Source: Kistimonas asteriae
Lineage (GTDB): Bacteria; Pseudomonadota; Gammaproteobacteria; Pseudomonadales; Endozoicomonadaceae
Length of the DNA stretch: 64,000 nt
NCBI RefSeq assembly: GCF_018263925.1
Contig: NZ_JAEVHF010000008.1
Coordinates: 1-64,000, forward strand
Direction of reading: 5' to 3'
A program made the position numbers and the translations under genes. The first letter of the stretch is position 1, and every line of letters begins with the position of its first letter. The notes under the pieces were generated by a model. That model made no database searches. It was not told the DNA's origin and was given only the letters and a program-made list of their open reading frames with translations. Below are positions 1-8,973 of the stretch, one piece after another.

Positions 1-107
1 TAGAGTATTGGCCCCACCTGATCCCATCCCGAACTCAGCAGTGAAACGATACATCGCCGATGGTAGTGTGGGGTCTCCCCATGTGAGAGTAGGTCATCGC
101 CAGGCTT
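1..107 (+). rRNA. rrf: 5S ribosomal RNA, 3' part (5' end cut by the window)
   Basis: The sequence matches the conserved 5S core: the CCGAACTCAG loop, GTGAAACG, CCGATGGTAGTGTGGGG and TCCCCATGTGAGAGTAGG, ending with GCCAGGC, which closes the molecule's terminal helix. By comparison with the 120-nt E. coli molecule about a dozen 5' bases are missing because the window starts inside the gene. It is the last gene of an rRNA operon running into the window from the left; a factor-independent terminator follows directly. Confidence 0.95.
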
Positions 108-115
108 TAATTGAG

Positions 116-148
116 AAAACCCTGATCAGGTAACTGGTCAGGGTTTTT
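116..148 (+). terminator. Terminator of the rRNA operon
   Basis: A perfect 10-bp stem, AAAACCCTGA paired with TCAGGGTTTT, is followed by further T residues. It lies just after the 5S rRNA, as expected for a factor-independent terminator. Confidence 0.9.
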
Positions 149-461
149 GCTTTGTATGGTTTTTAAATGCCAGCTACTTCTTACTGCTCAATTTAACAGG
201 CAACTTGTATTTCTTTCAAAGATTGCTGCAGTCTGTGAGTTTTTGGCTAAGTATTGTTTCAGTCATTATCTGCTGGGCATTTAGTGTGATGCGGATGTGT
301 TGTGTCAAATTAATGACTGTGGTGTTTTTTCTTTTCTTCGAAGTGATGGTTATTTTAAGGTTCTTTTTAAATGGCTAGGTAATAATGGGCAATAATCAAT
401 TTATTGGTCATGTTTTCCTGATGTGAAAGCACCGTTTGTACAGGATGTTTAGGGTGTCACA
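149..461. other. Geneless AT-rich interval after the rRNA operon
   Basis: About 310 bases without a credible open reading frame on either strand. The stretch is noticeably AT-rich and should carry the promoter of the following gene, but no convincing -35/-10 pair, operator or structured RNA was found. Confidence 0.5.
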
Positions 462-1841
462 ATGATTTTGTCACTTCTTAAAAAGTTGGTTTTCCTCTCT
501 ATTGTGCTTTTAATTGCATGGTTTGGGTTTAAATATTATTCCGAAAAAAGGATTAAAGAGGGGCTTGAGCAGGCTGCTTATATGGCTGCTTCGGAAGCGC
601 GCATAAGATTTGACGAGGTGACGGTCGACATTTCGGGCGCAATTGTACTTTCCGAGCTGGAAATCGCGCCAAGAAACTATATGGAAGATAAGTTCTATGC
701 CAAAAAAGCATCGGTAGTCTTTCCAAATACGTTTGAAATGATAAAACTGATGTATGACATCAGGATGGAAAATGACTGGGAAATGCCTGCTTCATTGACG
801 CTACGGTTTGATGGTATCGATGACCCTTTGATCAGTGAATATGGCCTGTATGCTCAATCTGTGAAGGCAATGAATGGCATGATCAAACAGCGGCTGGAAG
901 GGGTGGCTGAGCCTGTTTGTGGCGAATACTATGTGCTAGGCCCATCTGCAATCAAGGAGATGGGTTACGATGCAATGTTTTCCAGCCTGTTTGTTTCATA
1001 TGACTTTAATCGCCTTGATCAAAAGCTCAGTTTAAGAGTGGGTGGTGGGGTTCCTGATTCTTACACTGTGACGGCTAAAATCAATCTTGAAAATCAGCGT
1101 TCTTTGGGAATACAGGATCTTATGACGATGCCTTCTATTGATAGTGTTGAGTTAACTTATCAGGATGAAGGATTGACGGAGAAAACCAATCGTTTTTGTG
1201 CGAATAAAGAAGGCATAACGGTTGATCAATACATTGAACGCTTTGCTGCATTGCCTGATGATTACTATGCGTTATCGCTGGGGATTATACCTAATCAGGT
1301 AATGAAAACTGCCTATCTCGATTTTATGAAAACACCTGACGCTATTACTATTACGTCATATCCTCCGCCAGATTTTAATCCTATGATACTGGGGATGTAT
1401 GAAGCACAGTATTTAGTAGAGGTTTTAGGCTTATCCCTGAGCATTAATGACAAAACAGTCACGCCGTTTGAACTCAATATCCCAAAGAATGCTTATCAAC
1501 CCAAGCAGCAAGCTAACGTAGAAGAAAAAGCGTCGAATCATGGAAAGCGGGAAAGGATGGCTGTACAAGAGTCGGAAGCGGAACCTCCTGCGGCCAAAAA
1601 AGAGCAGAAAAAATCTCAATTACAGAAACAAATAGGATCCAGTCGTGTCATACCGCTTGATCAGATTTCAGATTACATCGGGCATTATGTAAAAGTTTCT
1701 GTAGAGCGATCCAAGCATTTTATTGGACGCCTGGTTTCCGTTGAGTCTGATACTGTGTCATTGCAGTTAAGGCATGGTGGAGGAACATTCACCATGCCAA
1801 TTGAGAAACATCGAATTGAATCAATAGAGCGATTGCGTTGA
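462..1841 (+). CDS. Membrane-anchored protein of unknown function with Sm-like C-terminal domain
   Basis: A 459-residue protein that I do not recognise as a named family. Residues 5-24 form one hydrophobic segment (LVFLSIVLLIAWFGF) after a basic start, so it is probably anchored in the inner membrane with the rest in the periplasm. The middle (about 30-350) is mixed alpha/beta without repeats. A charged Glu/Lys linker (about 355-390) leads to a C-terminal module of about 65 residues with the pattern of a small Sm-like barrel (DYIGHYVKVSV, FIGRLVSVESDTVSLQL, FTMPIEKHRIESI). This resembles RNA-binding or 'LSm-like' domains, but the resemblance is by eye. The base composition is more AT-rich than the housekeeping genes downstream. 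The ATG has a weak AGGGTG ribosome site. The SET-domain gene follows after 40 bases and may be cotranscribed. Confidence 0.75.
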   Translation: MILSLLKKLVFLSIVLLIAWFGFKYYSEKRIKEGLEQAAYMAASEARIRFDEVTVDISGAIVLSELEIAPRNYMEDKFYAKKASVVFPNTFEMIKLMYDIRMENDWEMPASLTLRFDGIDDPLISEYGLYAQSVKAMNGMIKQRLEGVAEPVCGEYYVLGPSAIKEMGYDAMFSSLFVSYDFNRLDQKLSLRVGGGVPDSYTVTAKINLENQRSLGIQDLMTMPSIDSVELTYQDEGLTEKTNRFCANKEGITVDQYIERFAALPDDYYALSLGIIPNQVMKTAYLDFMKTPDAITITSYPPPDFNPMILGMYEAQYLVEVLGLSLSINDKTVTPFELNIPKNAYQPKQQANVEEKASNHGKRERMAVQESEAEPPAAKKEQKKSQLQKQIGSSRVIPLDQISDYIGHYVKVSVERSKHFIGRLVSVESDTVSLQLRHGGGTFTMPIEKHRIESIERLR

Positions 1842-1881
1842 TTCTCAATCAACAATCCTGTTTATTTACAAGGTGTCATGA

Positions 1882-2811
1882 TTGTCTTCGAAAATTCCAT
1901 CAGGTCACTCTGCCGGTTATTTTCAGGTCAATAACAACCGTGCAGATGCAGCGGATAGCCGTGAGATAGAAAAGCCATATCTCCCCTCAGAGGATCATGA
2001 TGAGTGGGTGAGAAAGCGTTCGTTGCAGTGCATTATGATCTCACCATTTTCCATACCGAAAGACCATTTATCATTACAGAAGAACAAACACTCCGATGAT
2101 ACTCAGCACGATAGAAAGCAAAAAGACACTAAGGGTCTTGTTTTGTCTGAGTACTGGGATAACAGGGCACCGTTGTGTGTTTTAGGGGCTGATGCCTGCA
2201 TCCTGAAAGAGACATTTACTAAGAAAAGGCCAGAACCGCAGGTTATTCTTCCACCGGCTGTTGAGCAACGATTAAAAACCTTATCAAGTCGTCATCCATT
2301 ATTGGATCAACATTACTGGCACGATTGTATTGAGCATTGGCTCTCGTTCGATGGAGTAGGTCGTCAACGCACCATTGAGTCGTCCTTGCAGCTGACAACG
2401 ATACGCCATTCGGATCCCAGGAAAGCCTTGCATGGTCAGTCTGGTGTTGTCGCAGCATGTGATATTCCCGCTTACAGTGTGATTGCGCCGTATGCCGGTC
2501 TTTACTGCGCGGGTAATGATGTTGCTGAAGAAATGGCACGTTATGGTGCCAATGTTGGCCGCTATGCCGTCGACTGTTCCCTTGGTGGGGTACAAATAGA
2601 TCTGTGCGGTTATGGCCATGGCAATATCACCATCTGTATCAACGCTAACACCACTTATTCTGAGCACGAGCCAGACCTTAGAGATAATGCCTGCTTTGTG
2701 CTGGCGACCTACCAGGGGTGGCCTTATGTTTTTGTTGTCACTATTAAACCCGTCAAGAAGGGCGCTGAAGTGTTGGTCGATTATGGTCGTTACTACTGGA
2801 AAGGGTATTGA
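1882..2811 (+). CDS. SET-domain protein (predicted protein-lysine methyltransferase)
   Basis: 309 residues. The N-terminal 180 residues are unrecognised. Residues about 184-306 read as a SET domain: the opening GQSGVVAACDIPAYSVIAPYAG strand pair, the central GYGHGNITICINA stretch at the position of the usual RFINHSC motif (here strongly diverged), and the closing EVLVDYGRYYW, matching the family's E-[LI]-x-x-DYG signature with the catalytic tyrosine. SET enzymes transfer methyl from S-adenosylmethionine to lysine. In host-associated bacteria such proteins can be secreted effectors acting on host histones (Legionella RomA and Chlamydia NUE are known cases); a comparable role here is inference. 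No signal peptide is visible. The start is TTG, placed 7 bases after an AAGGT ribosome site; an ATG four bases earlier is out of frame and soon stops. Confidence 0.78.
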   Translation: MSSKIPSGHSAGYFQVNNNRADAADSREIEKPYLPSEDHDEWVRKRSLQCIMISPFSIPKDHLSLQKNKHSDDTQHDRKQKDTKGLVLSEYWDNRAPLCVLGADACILKETFTKKRPEPQVILPPAVEQRLKTLSSRHPLLDQHYWHDCIEHWLSFDGVGRQRTIESSLQLTTIRHSDPRKALHGQSGVVAACDIPAYSVIAPYAGLYCAGNDVAEEMARYGANVGRYAVDCSLGGVQIDLCGYGHGNITICINANTTYSEHEPDLRDNACFVLATYQGWPYVFVVTIKPVKKGAEVLVDYGRYYWKGY

Positions 2812-2892
2812 TCTGACGCTTCTACCTTTACCTCTATATAAATAAAAAGCCTATAAATGAATACGTATATATCGCTATGTAATCAATAGCGC

Positions 2893-2910
2893 GTACTGCT
2901 GTACTGTTAC
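2893..2910. promoter_or_regulatory. Candidate TrpR operator upstream of trpR-permease
   Basis: The sequence GTACTGCTGTACTGTTAC contains two GTACTG half-sites eight bases apart, resembling TrpR operators (GTACT-type half-sites), in particular as I remember the one at E. coli mtr, which also controls a tryptophan permease. It lies 37 bases before the trpR start, which fits autoregulation plus control of the overlapping permease. Identified by eye only. Confidence 0.45.
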
Positions 2911-2946
2911 GGCGTTACATGGTTTTGATGGATAGTTGGTGTTTCC

Positions 2947-3219
2947 GTGTTTATTGATCTGATACAGAGCGCGACAAACAGAGGTGATCTGCAACGGCTG
3001 TTCAAGCTGATGCTGACCCGGGAAGAGCATAGTGCCATCAATGGCAGGGTGGCTATTGCCAAGGCGCTGATTGAGGGTAAGGAAAGCCAGCGGGAGATAG
3101 CGACGCGGCTGGGTGTCAGTATCGCAACGGTCACACGGGGATCCAATAACCTCAAATCCATGAATGATGGCGAACGTGACTTTTTGATGCAGGCAATACA
3201 GGCAGTAAATAATGAATGA
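2947..3219 (+). CDS. trpR: Trp repressor family regulator
   Basis: 90 residues, slightly shorter than E. coli TrpR (108). The family's helix-turn-helix is clear at about residues 58-82: SQREIATRLGVSIATVTRGS followed by NNLK, close to the ITRGSNSLK signature. The upstream helix GRVAIAKALIEGKESQ corresponds to the dimer/tryptophan-binding region. With bound tryptophan the repressor binds operators of trp and aromatic transport genes. The start is GTG. The 3' end overlaps the permease gene by 8 bases, so the two are cotranscribed and probably translationally coupled, linking tryptophan sensing directly to aromatic amino acid uptake. A candidate operator lies just upstream. Confidence 0.9.
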   Translation: MFIDLIQSATNRGDLQRLFKLMLTREEHSAINGRVAIAKALIEGKESQREIATRLGVSIATVTRGSNNLKSMNDGERDFLMQAIQAVNNE

Positions 3220-4492
3220 TGTTGCAGTTTCTGCGGGGAGTATCGGGAGCACATCCCGAACGAGCCTGAGAAAGGTCCTTGGGGGGGCTTTGATTGTTGC
3301 CGGTACAGGGATTGGTGCTGGTATGTTTTCCCTGCCGGTTGTCAGTAGCGGCATGTGGTTCAGTGTGTCGATCGTTGTGCTGGTGCTGGCCTGGTTTTGC
3401 TGCTACAGCTCGGCGCTCTATCTGCTTGAGGTCAATCTGCATTACAAGGAGGGAGCCAGCTTTGATACCCTGGCTGGCAAGACTATCGGTAAATCCGGTC
3501 GCTTGATCAATGGCGCCTCTGTTGCCTTTGTCTGTTATATCCTGACTTACGCCTATATTTCCGGTGGCAGTTCGATTATTTCGCATTCCATGGAGTCTCT
3601 GGCAGGTATTGCCGTGGAATCGCACCTGGCGAGCCTGATTTTTGCTGCTGGTCTGTCGATCTTTGTCATTATCGGGCCGAAAGCGGTTGATCGCATTACG
3701 ACGGCGATGGTCGCGGGTATGGTGATCACATTCTTGAGTTTTACCGGTGGCCTTGTTGGCAATGCGCAGCACGAAACATTGTTTCCCGTGTTACCGATGA
3801 GTGAAAGCCTGCCTTTCGTGATGACGGCGCTTCCGTTCATGATGGTCAGCTTTGGATTTCATAACTGTGTCCCCAGTCTGGTGAAGTACATGGGCGGCAA
3901 GGAGTCGCGTCCATTGCGTAATGCGATTCTGTTCGGCTCGCTGCTGGCTCTGGTTATCTATGTGCTGTGGCAGATCAGCATCATGGGCAACCTGTCCCGT
4001 GAGGCCTTTGGTGGCGTGCTTGCCAGTGGCGGTAATATCGGCGCCTTGATTCGTGCGCTGGAACAGTCTGGCATCAGTGTTCACCTCTCCAGTGCATTAC
4101 AACTGTTTTCCCAGTTGGCAGTAGCCACCTCTTTTGTGGGTGTGTCACTCGGCCTGTTTGATTACCTGGCGGATCTGTTTGGCTTTTCTGATGATATGCC
4201 TGGGCGTCTGAAAACCTCTGCTCTGACGTTTATTCCGCCAACCTTGCTCGGTGTATTCATTCCTGACGGCTTTATCACTGCCATTGGTTTTGCTGGCCTT
4301 GGCGCGACGATTTTTTGTGTGATTGGGCCGGTGATGATGGTGCGTCAAACGCGGCGCCAGGGCTTGTCTGGCTCTTCATTCCGTGTGTCGGGGGGTAATG
4401 CCCGTCTTTGGCTGGTGCTGGGTTTTGGTGTCGTAGTGATGCTGCTGGAAGTCTTGAATATGTTGAAACTCCTGCCTGTCTTCACCGGTTGA
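3212..4492 (+). CDS. Aromatic amino acid permease (TyrP/Mtr type)
   Basis: 426 residues of the hydroxy/aromatic amino acid permease family, with about eleven hydrophobic segments. The N-terminal GGALIVAGTGIGAGMFSLPV is the family's helix-1 substrate-binding motif. These inner-membrane carriers import tryptophan or tyrosine with protons. Overlap with the TrpR-type repressor gene makes tryptophan the likeliest substrate, although sequence alone does not separate Mtr from TyrP. The ATG at 3212 lies inside the 3' end of trpR. Confidence 0.9.
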   Translation: MNDVAVSAGSIGSTSRTSLRKVLGGALIVAGTGIGAGMFSLPVVSSGMWFSVSIVVLVLAWFCCYSSALYLLEVNLHYKEGASFDTLAGKTIGKSGRLINGASVAFVCYILTYAYISGGSSIISHSMESLAGIAVESHLASLIFAAGLSIFVIIGPKAVDRITTAMVAGMVITFLSFTGGLVGNAQHETLFPVLPMSESLPFVMTALPFMMVSFGFHNCVPSLVKYMGGKESRPLRNAILFGSLLALVIYVLWQISIMGNLSREAFGGVLASGGNIGALIRALEQSGISVHLSSALQLFSQLAVATSFVGVSLGLFDYLADLFGFSDDMPGRLKTSALTFIPPTLLGVFIPDGFITAIGFAGLGATIFCVIGPVMMVRQTRRQGLSGSSFRVSGGNARLWLVLGFGVVVMLLEVLNMLKLLPVFTG

Positions 4493-4504
4493 TCAAACCT
4501 TTCT

Positions 4505-4556
4505 GGCAGCGGCGGCCAACGTATGGGTTGCCTGTCGCTGCCCATGTATTCTTTTC
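4505..4556 (+). terminator. Possible terminator after the permease
   Basis: A 7-bp stem GGCAGCG/CGCTGCC (4505-4511 with 4536-4542) encloses a 24-base loop that can pair partly on itself. It is followed by a short T-rich stretch. The weak tail makes this a low-confidence call. Confidence 0.35.
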
Positions 4557-4650
4557 CCTACTGCTAGACTGATGAGAATTCAGATTGTCGTCACCCAGTG
4601 CCTAGCTGCGTGATACATTCATTTTTCTCATATCGATAGGCAGAATCTTC

Positions 4651-5712
4651 ATGGCTGACAACGCACAAACCGGTGCAGCCCTGACCCGTGAAGAACGGGT
4701 TGAGGGGGCGGTGCTGGGGCTGTTTGTCGGTGATGCCCTTGGTCTCGGTTATCACTGGTACTATGACCTGAATGTGCTGGAGCACGATGTGGGGCCGTGG
4801 GTGACAGACTACCTGGACCCAGTGGTGAAGAGTGAACAGAGTTGTCGTTACATTAGTCAGTACCGTTTCGACCAGGGGTTGAGAGCGGGTAACTACTCTC
4901 AAACGGGTCAGATACTCTTCCTGTTGCTTGAATCGCTGGTTGAGAAAAACCGTTTTGATGTCGCGGTGTTTGGGCATGCGTTAGACGGGCTTTTGAGCGA
5001 ACTCAATGGTGAGGCGCTGTCTGGTCGATACAGTGAAGGCGTTGTCAGAGAGATCAGGCAAAAGCGCCAGCAGGGCATTGCGTGGGATTCGCCTGATTTG
5101 CCTGGCAATGCGGATACCTCCCTGGGTGCGCAGCTTTGCGTGATTTTAGCGGTGTTATATCGTGATCCATTGTCACTGGTGGACGCGGCGGATCGATTGT
5201 TGCAGGTATTTTATCGCGATCGTTTTCTTCGTGGCTGTCAGCTGGTGTATGCACTCACCGTCCAGGCGTTGGTTCAAGGGACGACGCTGGAGCAGCTGGA
5301 TGAGGCTATGACCAGGATGGCGGAAATTCAGGATGTTATGCGCCTGGTGGGATCATACGGCTCCCTGCAACAGCCGGGTTTAGGTCAGATAGCAGAGCGA
5401 CCGGAAATGGTCTGTGTAGAACCGACCAAATACATTAGTCTTGTTTTCGGGCTTGATTGCCAGGTCACTCATCTTTTGCCCGCTGCCTACTATCTTCTAT
5501 ACCGTTATCCTGACAGCTTCGAAATGGCTATGTTATCCGCCAGTAATGGTGGGGGTGAAAATGTTGCCAGATCCGCCCTGACTGGGGCGTTAGCAGGGGC
5601 TCTGCATGGTGTGAATGCGATTCCCAGGCGTTTCTTGGATAAGCTGGAAAATAGTGAAGCCATTCGATCCTATGCGCAGGCGATTACCCGCTTATCAGCG
5701 ACGATGGTGTGA
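4651..5712 (+). CDS. ADP-ribosylglycohydrolase / J1-crystallin-like protein
   Basis: 353 residues. The opening RVEGAVLGLFVGDALGLGYH (about 17-36) is the hallmark of the ADP-ribosylglycohydrolase (DraG/ARH) fold. The two metal-binding clusters of true hydrolases are not preserved: where TDDT is expected there is NYSQTGQ (81-87), and where the C-terminal GGDTDT is expected there is GGGENVAR before the conserved GALAGALHG. This pattern is closer to the J1-crystallin/selenoprotein-J branch, where the C-terminal motif is GGDN-like, than to active DraG. It may therefore bind an ADP-ribose-like ligand without two-metal catalysis, or use another chemistry. It is cytoplasmic (no signal peptide) and stands alone between the permease and ftsK. 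Confidence 0.85.
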   Translation: MADNAQTGAALTREERVEGAVLGLFVGDALGLGYHWYYDLNVLEHDVGPWVTDYLDPVVKSEQSCRYISQYRFDQGLRAGNYSQTGQILFLLLESLVEKNRFDVAVFGHALDGLLSELNGEALSGRYSEGVVREIRQKRQQGIAWDSPDLPGNADTSLGAQLCVILAVLYRDPLSLVDAADRLLQVFYRDRFLRGCQLVYALTVQALVQGTTLEQLDEAMTRMAEIQDVMRLVGSYGSLQQPGLGQIAERPEMVCVEPTKYISLVFGLDCQVTHLLPAAYYLLYRYPDSFEMAMLSASNGGGENVARSALTGALAGALHGVNAIPRRFLDKLENSEAIRSYAQAITRLSATMV

Positions 5713-5819
5713 TGCAGATTGCGACTGCTTTTGGCATCAGGTAATGACCACCGTAGATTCCTCACGGAAAAGACTTACAATAGAGAATGTTACGTTAGCG
5801 TCAGATTTTCAGGTCAAGA

Positions 5820-8138
5820 GTGAAACAGCAGAAAAAACAGGACACTGAGAGCCGGCAGCCCGGGCCGTTTGCTCTGAGACTCAGGGAAGGGTTCATGCTG
5901 ACCCTGTTGGTTGCCGCCGCTTATCTTTGCATGGCGCTGGTTACGTATGACGCCGGTGATCCCGGCTGGACGCATATTGGCCATTCGCAAATGGTGGTGA
6001 ACAGTGCTGGCAGGGCGGGAGCCTGGTTCGCGGATGTGCTGTTTTCCCTGTTTGGTCATTTAGGGTTTCTCTTTCCACTGCTGTTAGCCTGGAAAGCCTG
6101 GACAGTCTTTCGCGATCGCTATGAAATCCGTGCCTGGAACTGGCCGACCTTTACCCTTCGTTTTGCGGGGCTGTTGTTGGTACTGACCAGCGCCTGTGCG
6201 CTTGCCGCGTTGCACTATCAGCAGGCCAGTGCCGGATTGCCAGCGTCAAGTGGTGGCATTCTGGGCAAGCTGGTACTGGATGTCGCATTACCTGCATTGA
6301 ATCGCTTTGGTACTTCCCTGATATTCCTCTCCCTGTTTCTGTTCGGCCTGACGCTATTGACGGATTTATCCTGGTTCCGACTCATGGATCTGATAGGTAA
6401 GTGGACGCTGAACGGTGTTTCCCTGCTGCAGAATGGTTTCAGAAGGCTGGCTGTCAAAATGGAAGCCCGCAGGGAAAAGCAGACGGTTGAAAAAATACGA
6501 CAGGAACGCGAATCGGTTATTCAGAAAGAAAAGGTAAAGCAGGCAGGGCGTACGCCACCGGCTATCGCGCCGCCACCGAAAAAACCAGAACCCAGTGTAC
6601 GGGCAGTCAAGGAAAAACAGCAGGTATTGTTTGAGGAACCCTCGGTTGAAGGCCGCCTGCCAGCGGTGAATCTGCTGGATGTGCCTGATCATTCAAGCAA
6701 GAAAGGATATTCCGCAGAATCCCTGCAGGGTATGTCCCGCTTGCTGGAGCTCAAGCTGAAGGATTTTGGTGTTGATGCGGAAGTCGTTGCTGTTCACCCC
6801 GGCCCGGTGATCACACGGTTTGAAATTCAGCCGGCGGCCGGTGTTAAGGTCAGCAAGATTACCAATATCGCAAAAGATATAGCCCGATCATTGGCGGTCA
6901 TTAGTGTGCGTGTGGTTGAGGTTATTCCTGGAAAATCCGTTGTAGGGATTGAGATTCCCAATGAGGATCGGGAAATTGTGTATTTCAGTGAGCTGATTGC
7001 GTCAAAAGTCTTTGATGAGTCGGAGTCGCCGCTCACTCTGGCGCTGGGGCACGATATCGGCGGCCATTCGATGGTCGCGAACCTCGCCAAGATGCCCCAT
7101 TTGCTGGTTGCCGGTACAACCGGTTCCGGTAAGTCAGTGGGTGTTAATGCGATGATCCTGAGTATGCTCTATAAGGCGTCTCCGGAAGAAGTCCGCCTGA
7201 TCATGGTTGACCCGAAAATGCTGGAACTTTCCGTTTACGACGGCATTCCTCATCTGCTGGCGCCTGTTGTTACAGATATGAAAGAGGCGGCCAATGCACT
7301 GCGCTGGTGTGTCGCTGAAATGGAACGGCGCTACAAGTTGATGGCCGCTATGGGGGTGAGAAACCTGGCGGGGTTCAATCGCAAGCTGGATGAGGCTGAA
7401 AAAGCCGGAGAGCCGCTACGCGATCCTTTCTATCAATCGGTTTCCGCTGACGACCTGGCGCCGGAGCTGGAAAAACTGCCTTTCATTGTTGTCGTGATCG
7501 ACGAATTTGCTGACATGATGATGATTGTCGGCAAGAAGGTTGAAGAGCTGATTGCCCGTATTGCCCAGAAAGCCCGGGCGGCAGGGATTCATTTGATTCT
7601 GGCGACACAACGCCCTTCGGTGGATGTAATTACTGGCTTGATCAAGGCGAACGTCCCGACCCGGATCAGCTTCCAGGTATCGTCGAAAGTGGATTCACGC
7701 ACCATTCTGGATCAGGGGGGCGGTGAGCAGCTTCTGGGGCATGGCGATATGTTGTATTTGCCACCGGGAACCAGCCTGCCGGTGCGCGTGCATGGCGCAT
7801 TTGTCAGTGATGAAGAAGTTCACCGGGTGGTTGCTGACTGGAAGAAACGTCAGGAACCCAATTATATCGAGGATGTCCTCAGTGGTGCATCGGACGGAGA
7901 CGGCGATGCCACGGGCTTTGGTGCCAGCAGTGATGAAGAACAGGACGCCTTGTATGACGAGGCCGTCGCCTTTGTGACCGAGACACGTAGGGCGTCTATT
8001 TCATCGGTGCAGCGTAAACTCAAAATTGGTTACAATCGCGCAGCGCGGATGATTGAAAGCATGGAGGCGGCAGGTGTTGTCTCTGCCATGGGCAGTAACG
8101 GTAACCGGGAAGTGATCGCTCCTCCGCCACCACGGTAG
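5820..8138 (+). CDS. ftsK: DNA translocase FtsK
   Basis: 772 residues, the short form common outside enterics (E. coli has 1329). Four or five N-terminal membrane helices (about residues 20-190) anchor it at the septum. A charged linker (about 205-290) leads to the motor domain, with Walker A GTTGSGKS at 432-439, Walker [13 protein letters not shown] and the [20 protein letters not shown] segment. The last about 65 residues form the winged-helix gamma domain that reads KOPS sequences and activates XerCD ([20 protein letters not shown]). It pumps chromosome termini during division. The start is GTG with only a weak upstream AGGT. lolA follows after a gap of about 110 bases, or only about 35 bases if the alternative upstream lolA start is used. 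Confidence 0.97.
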   Translation: MKQQKKQDTESRQPGPFALRLREGFMLTLLVAAAYLCMALVTYDAGDPGWTHIGHSQMVVNSAGRAGAWFADVLFSLFGHLGFLFPLLLAWKAWTVFRDRYEIRAWNWPTFTLRFAGLLLVLTSACALAALHYQQASAGLPASSGGILGKLVLDVALPALNRFGTSLIFLSLFLFGLTLLTDLSWFRLMDLIGKWTLNGVSLLQNGFRRLAVKMEARREKQTVEKIRQERESVIQKEKVKQAGRTPPAIAPPPKKPEPSVRAVKEKQQVLFEEPSVEGRLPAVNLLDVPDHSSKKGYSAESLQGMSRLLELKLKDFGVDAEVVAVHPGPVITRFEIQPAAGVKVSKITNIAKDIARSLAVISVRVVEVIPGKSVVGIEIPNEDREIVYFSELIASKVFDESESPLTLALGHDIGGHSMVANLAKMPHLLVAGTTGSGKSVGVNAMILSMLYKASPEEVRLIMVDPKMLELSVYDGIPHLLAPVVTDMKEAANALRWCVAEMERRYKLMAAMGVRNLAGFNRKLDEAEKAGEPLRDPFYQSVSADDLAPELEKLPFIVVVIDEFADMMMIVGKKVEELIARIAQKARAAGIHLILATQRPSVDVITGLIKANVPTRISFQVSSKVDSRTILDQGGGEQLLGHGDMLYLPPGTSLPVRVHGAFVSDEEVHRVVADWKKRQEPNYIEDVLSGASDGDGDATGFGASSDEEQDALYDEAVAFVTETRRASISSVQRKLKIGYNRAARMIESMEAAGVVSAMGSNGNREVIAPPPPR

Positions 8139-8248
8139 TAACATAATGGCGTTGACCTGAAGGAGAAGGGTGATTGATCAAAACTGCCATCCTTCAGGGA
8201 AGGCTTGTGTTACCCTTAACCGCAGTTTTCAGAGCAGAATCCTATTGC

Positions 8249-8953
8249 ATGTTTCAGAGTGATAAATTCTCCATCCGCTGCTTGGGTGGATTGGTCTTGT
8301 CTATCACGTTGCTGACGTCGCCAGCCTACGGTGAGAGTGCGCCAAGCAACAAAACGAACGCGGTTGAGGTGTCAGCCCAGGAACAACAGGCTGCGAGTCA
8401 GTTGTCGAAGTTGCTGAGTCCTCTTCATTACATCAAGGCCGGCTTTGCCCAGCATACGCTGGAAGCCAGCGGTAAGCGTATCCAGGAATCTGAGGGGGTA
8501 ATGACTGTACAGCGGCCTAATCTGTTCCGCTGGGAGGTCAAGAAGCCCTTTCCCCAGGTTGTGGTATCCAATGGGCAGAAGGTCTGGCTGTATGATATGG
8601 ATCTTGAACAAGTCACGATTCAGAAGCTGGATGCCCGCACCAATACCACACCAGCCTTGATCCTGAGTGGTGAAACCGCCGATCTCACCAGCAGCTTCCG
8701 TGTGACAGAATCCGTTTCTGATGGTGTCTCATTATTTACCTTGATTCCTAAAGGGCAGGATGCTCTGTTTGAGAATCTGCAGCTGATGTTTCAGGGAAAG
8801 ATGCTCAGTGAAATGATGCTGACGGATGCGCTGGGCGCCAAAACCCGGATTGAATTCCGCAATTTGTCCAGCAGTAGTAAGCGAAAGCTGGCGGAGAAAG
8901 ACTTTGAGTTGTACATCCCACCCGGTGTGGATGTCATTGATGATGAGAGCTGA
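8249..8953 (+). CDS. lolA: Outer-membrane lipoprotein carrier LolA
   Basis: 234 residues from ATG 8249. This start gives a standard signal peptide ([18 protein letters not shown], cut before ESA). The mature part has the LolA fold: an N-terminal stretch ([20 protein letters not shown]), [20 protein letters not shown] and [13 protein letters not shown]. LolA takes lipoproteins from LolCDE and delivers them through the periplasm to LolB. An in-frame TTG at 8174 would add 25 residues and has a better ribosome site (AAGGAG), so the true start is uncertain. The ftsK-lolA-rarA-crcB-serS order is the usual gammaproteobacterial one. Confidence 0.92.
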   Translation: MFQSDKFSIRCLGGLVLSITLLTSPAYGESAPSNKTNAVEVSAQEQQAASQLSKLLSPLHYIKAGFAQHTLEASGKRIQESEGVMTVQRPNLFRWEVKKPFPQVVVSNGQKVWLYDMDLEQVTIQKLDARTNTTPALILSGETADLTSSFRVTESVSDGVSLFTLIPKGQDALFENLQLMFQGKMLSEMMLTDALGAKTRIEFRNLSSSSKRKLAEKDFELYIPPGVDVIDDES

Positions 8954-8973
8954 TAAGGACACTGCAATCACCC

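Noticed and set aside
2612..2845. 77-residue plus-strand frame overlapping the SET gene
   Set aside because: Out-of-frame shadow of the SET-domain coding region without its own ribosome site.
5713..5819. LexA box upstream of ftsK, as in E. coli
   Set aside because: No CTGT-N8-ACAG match is present in the interval.
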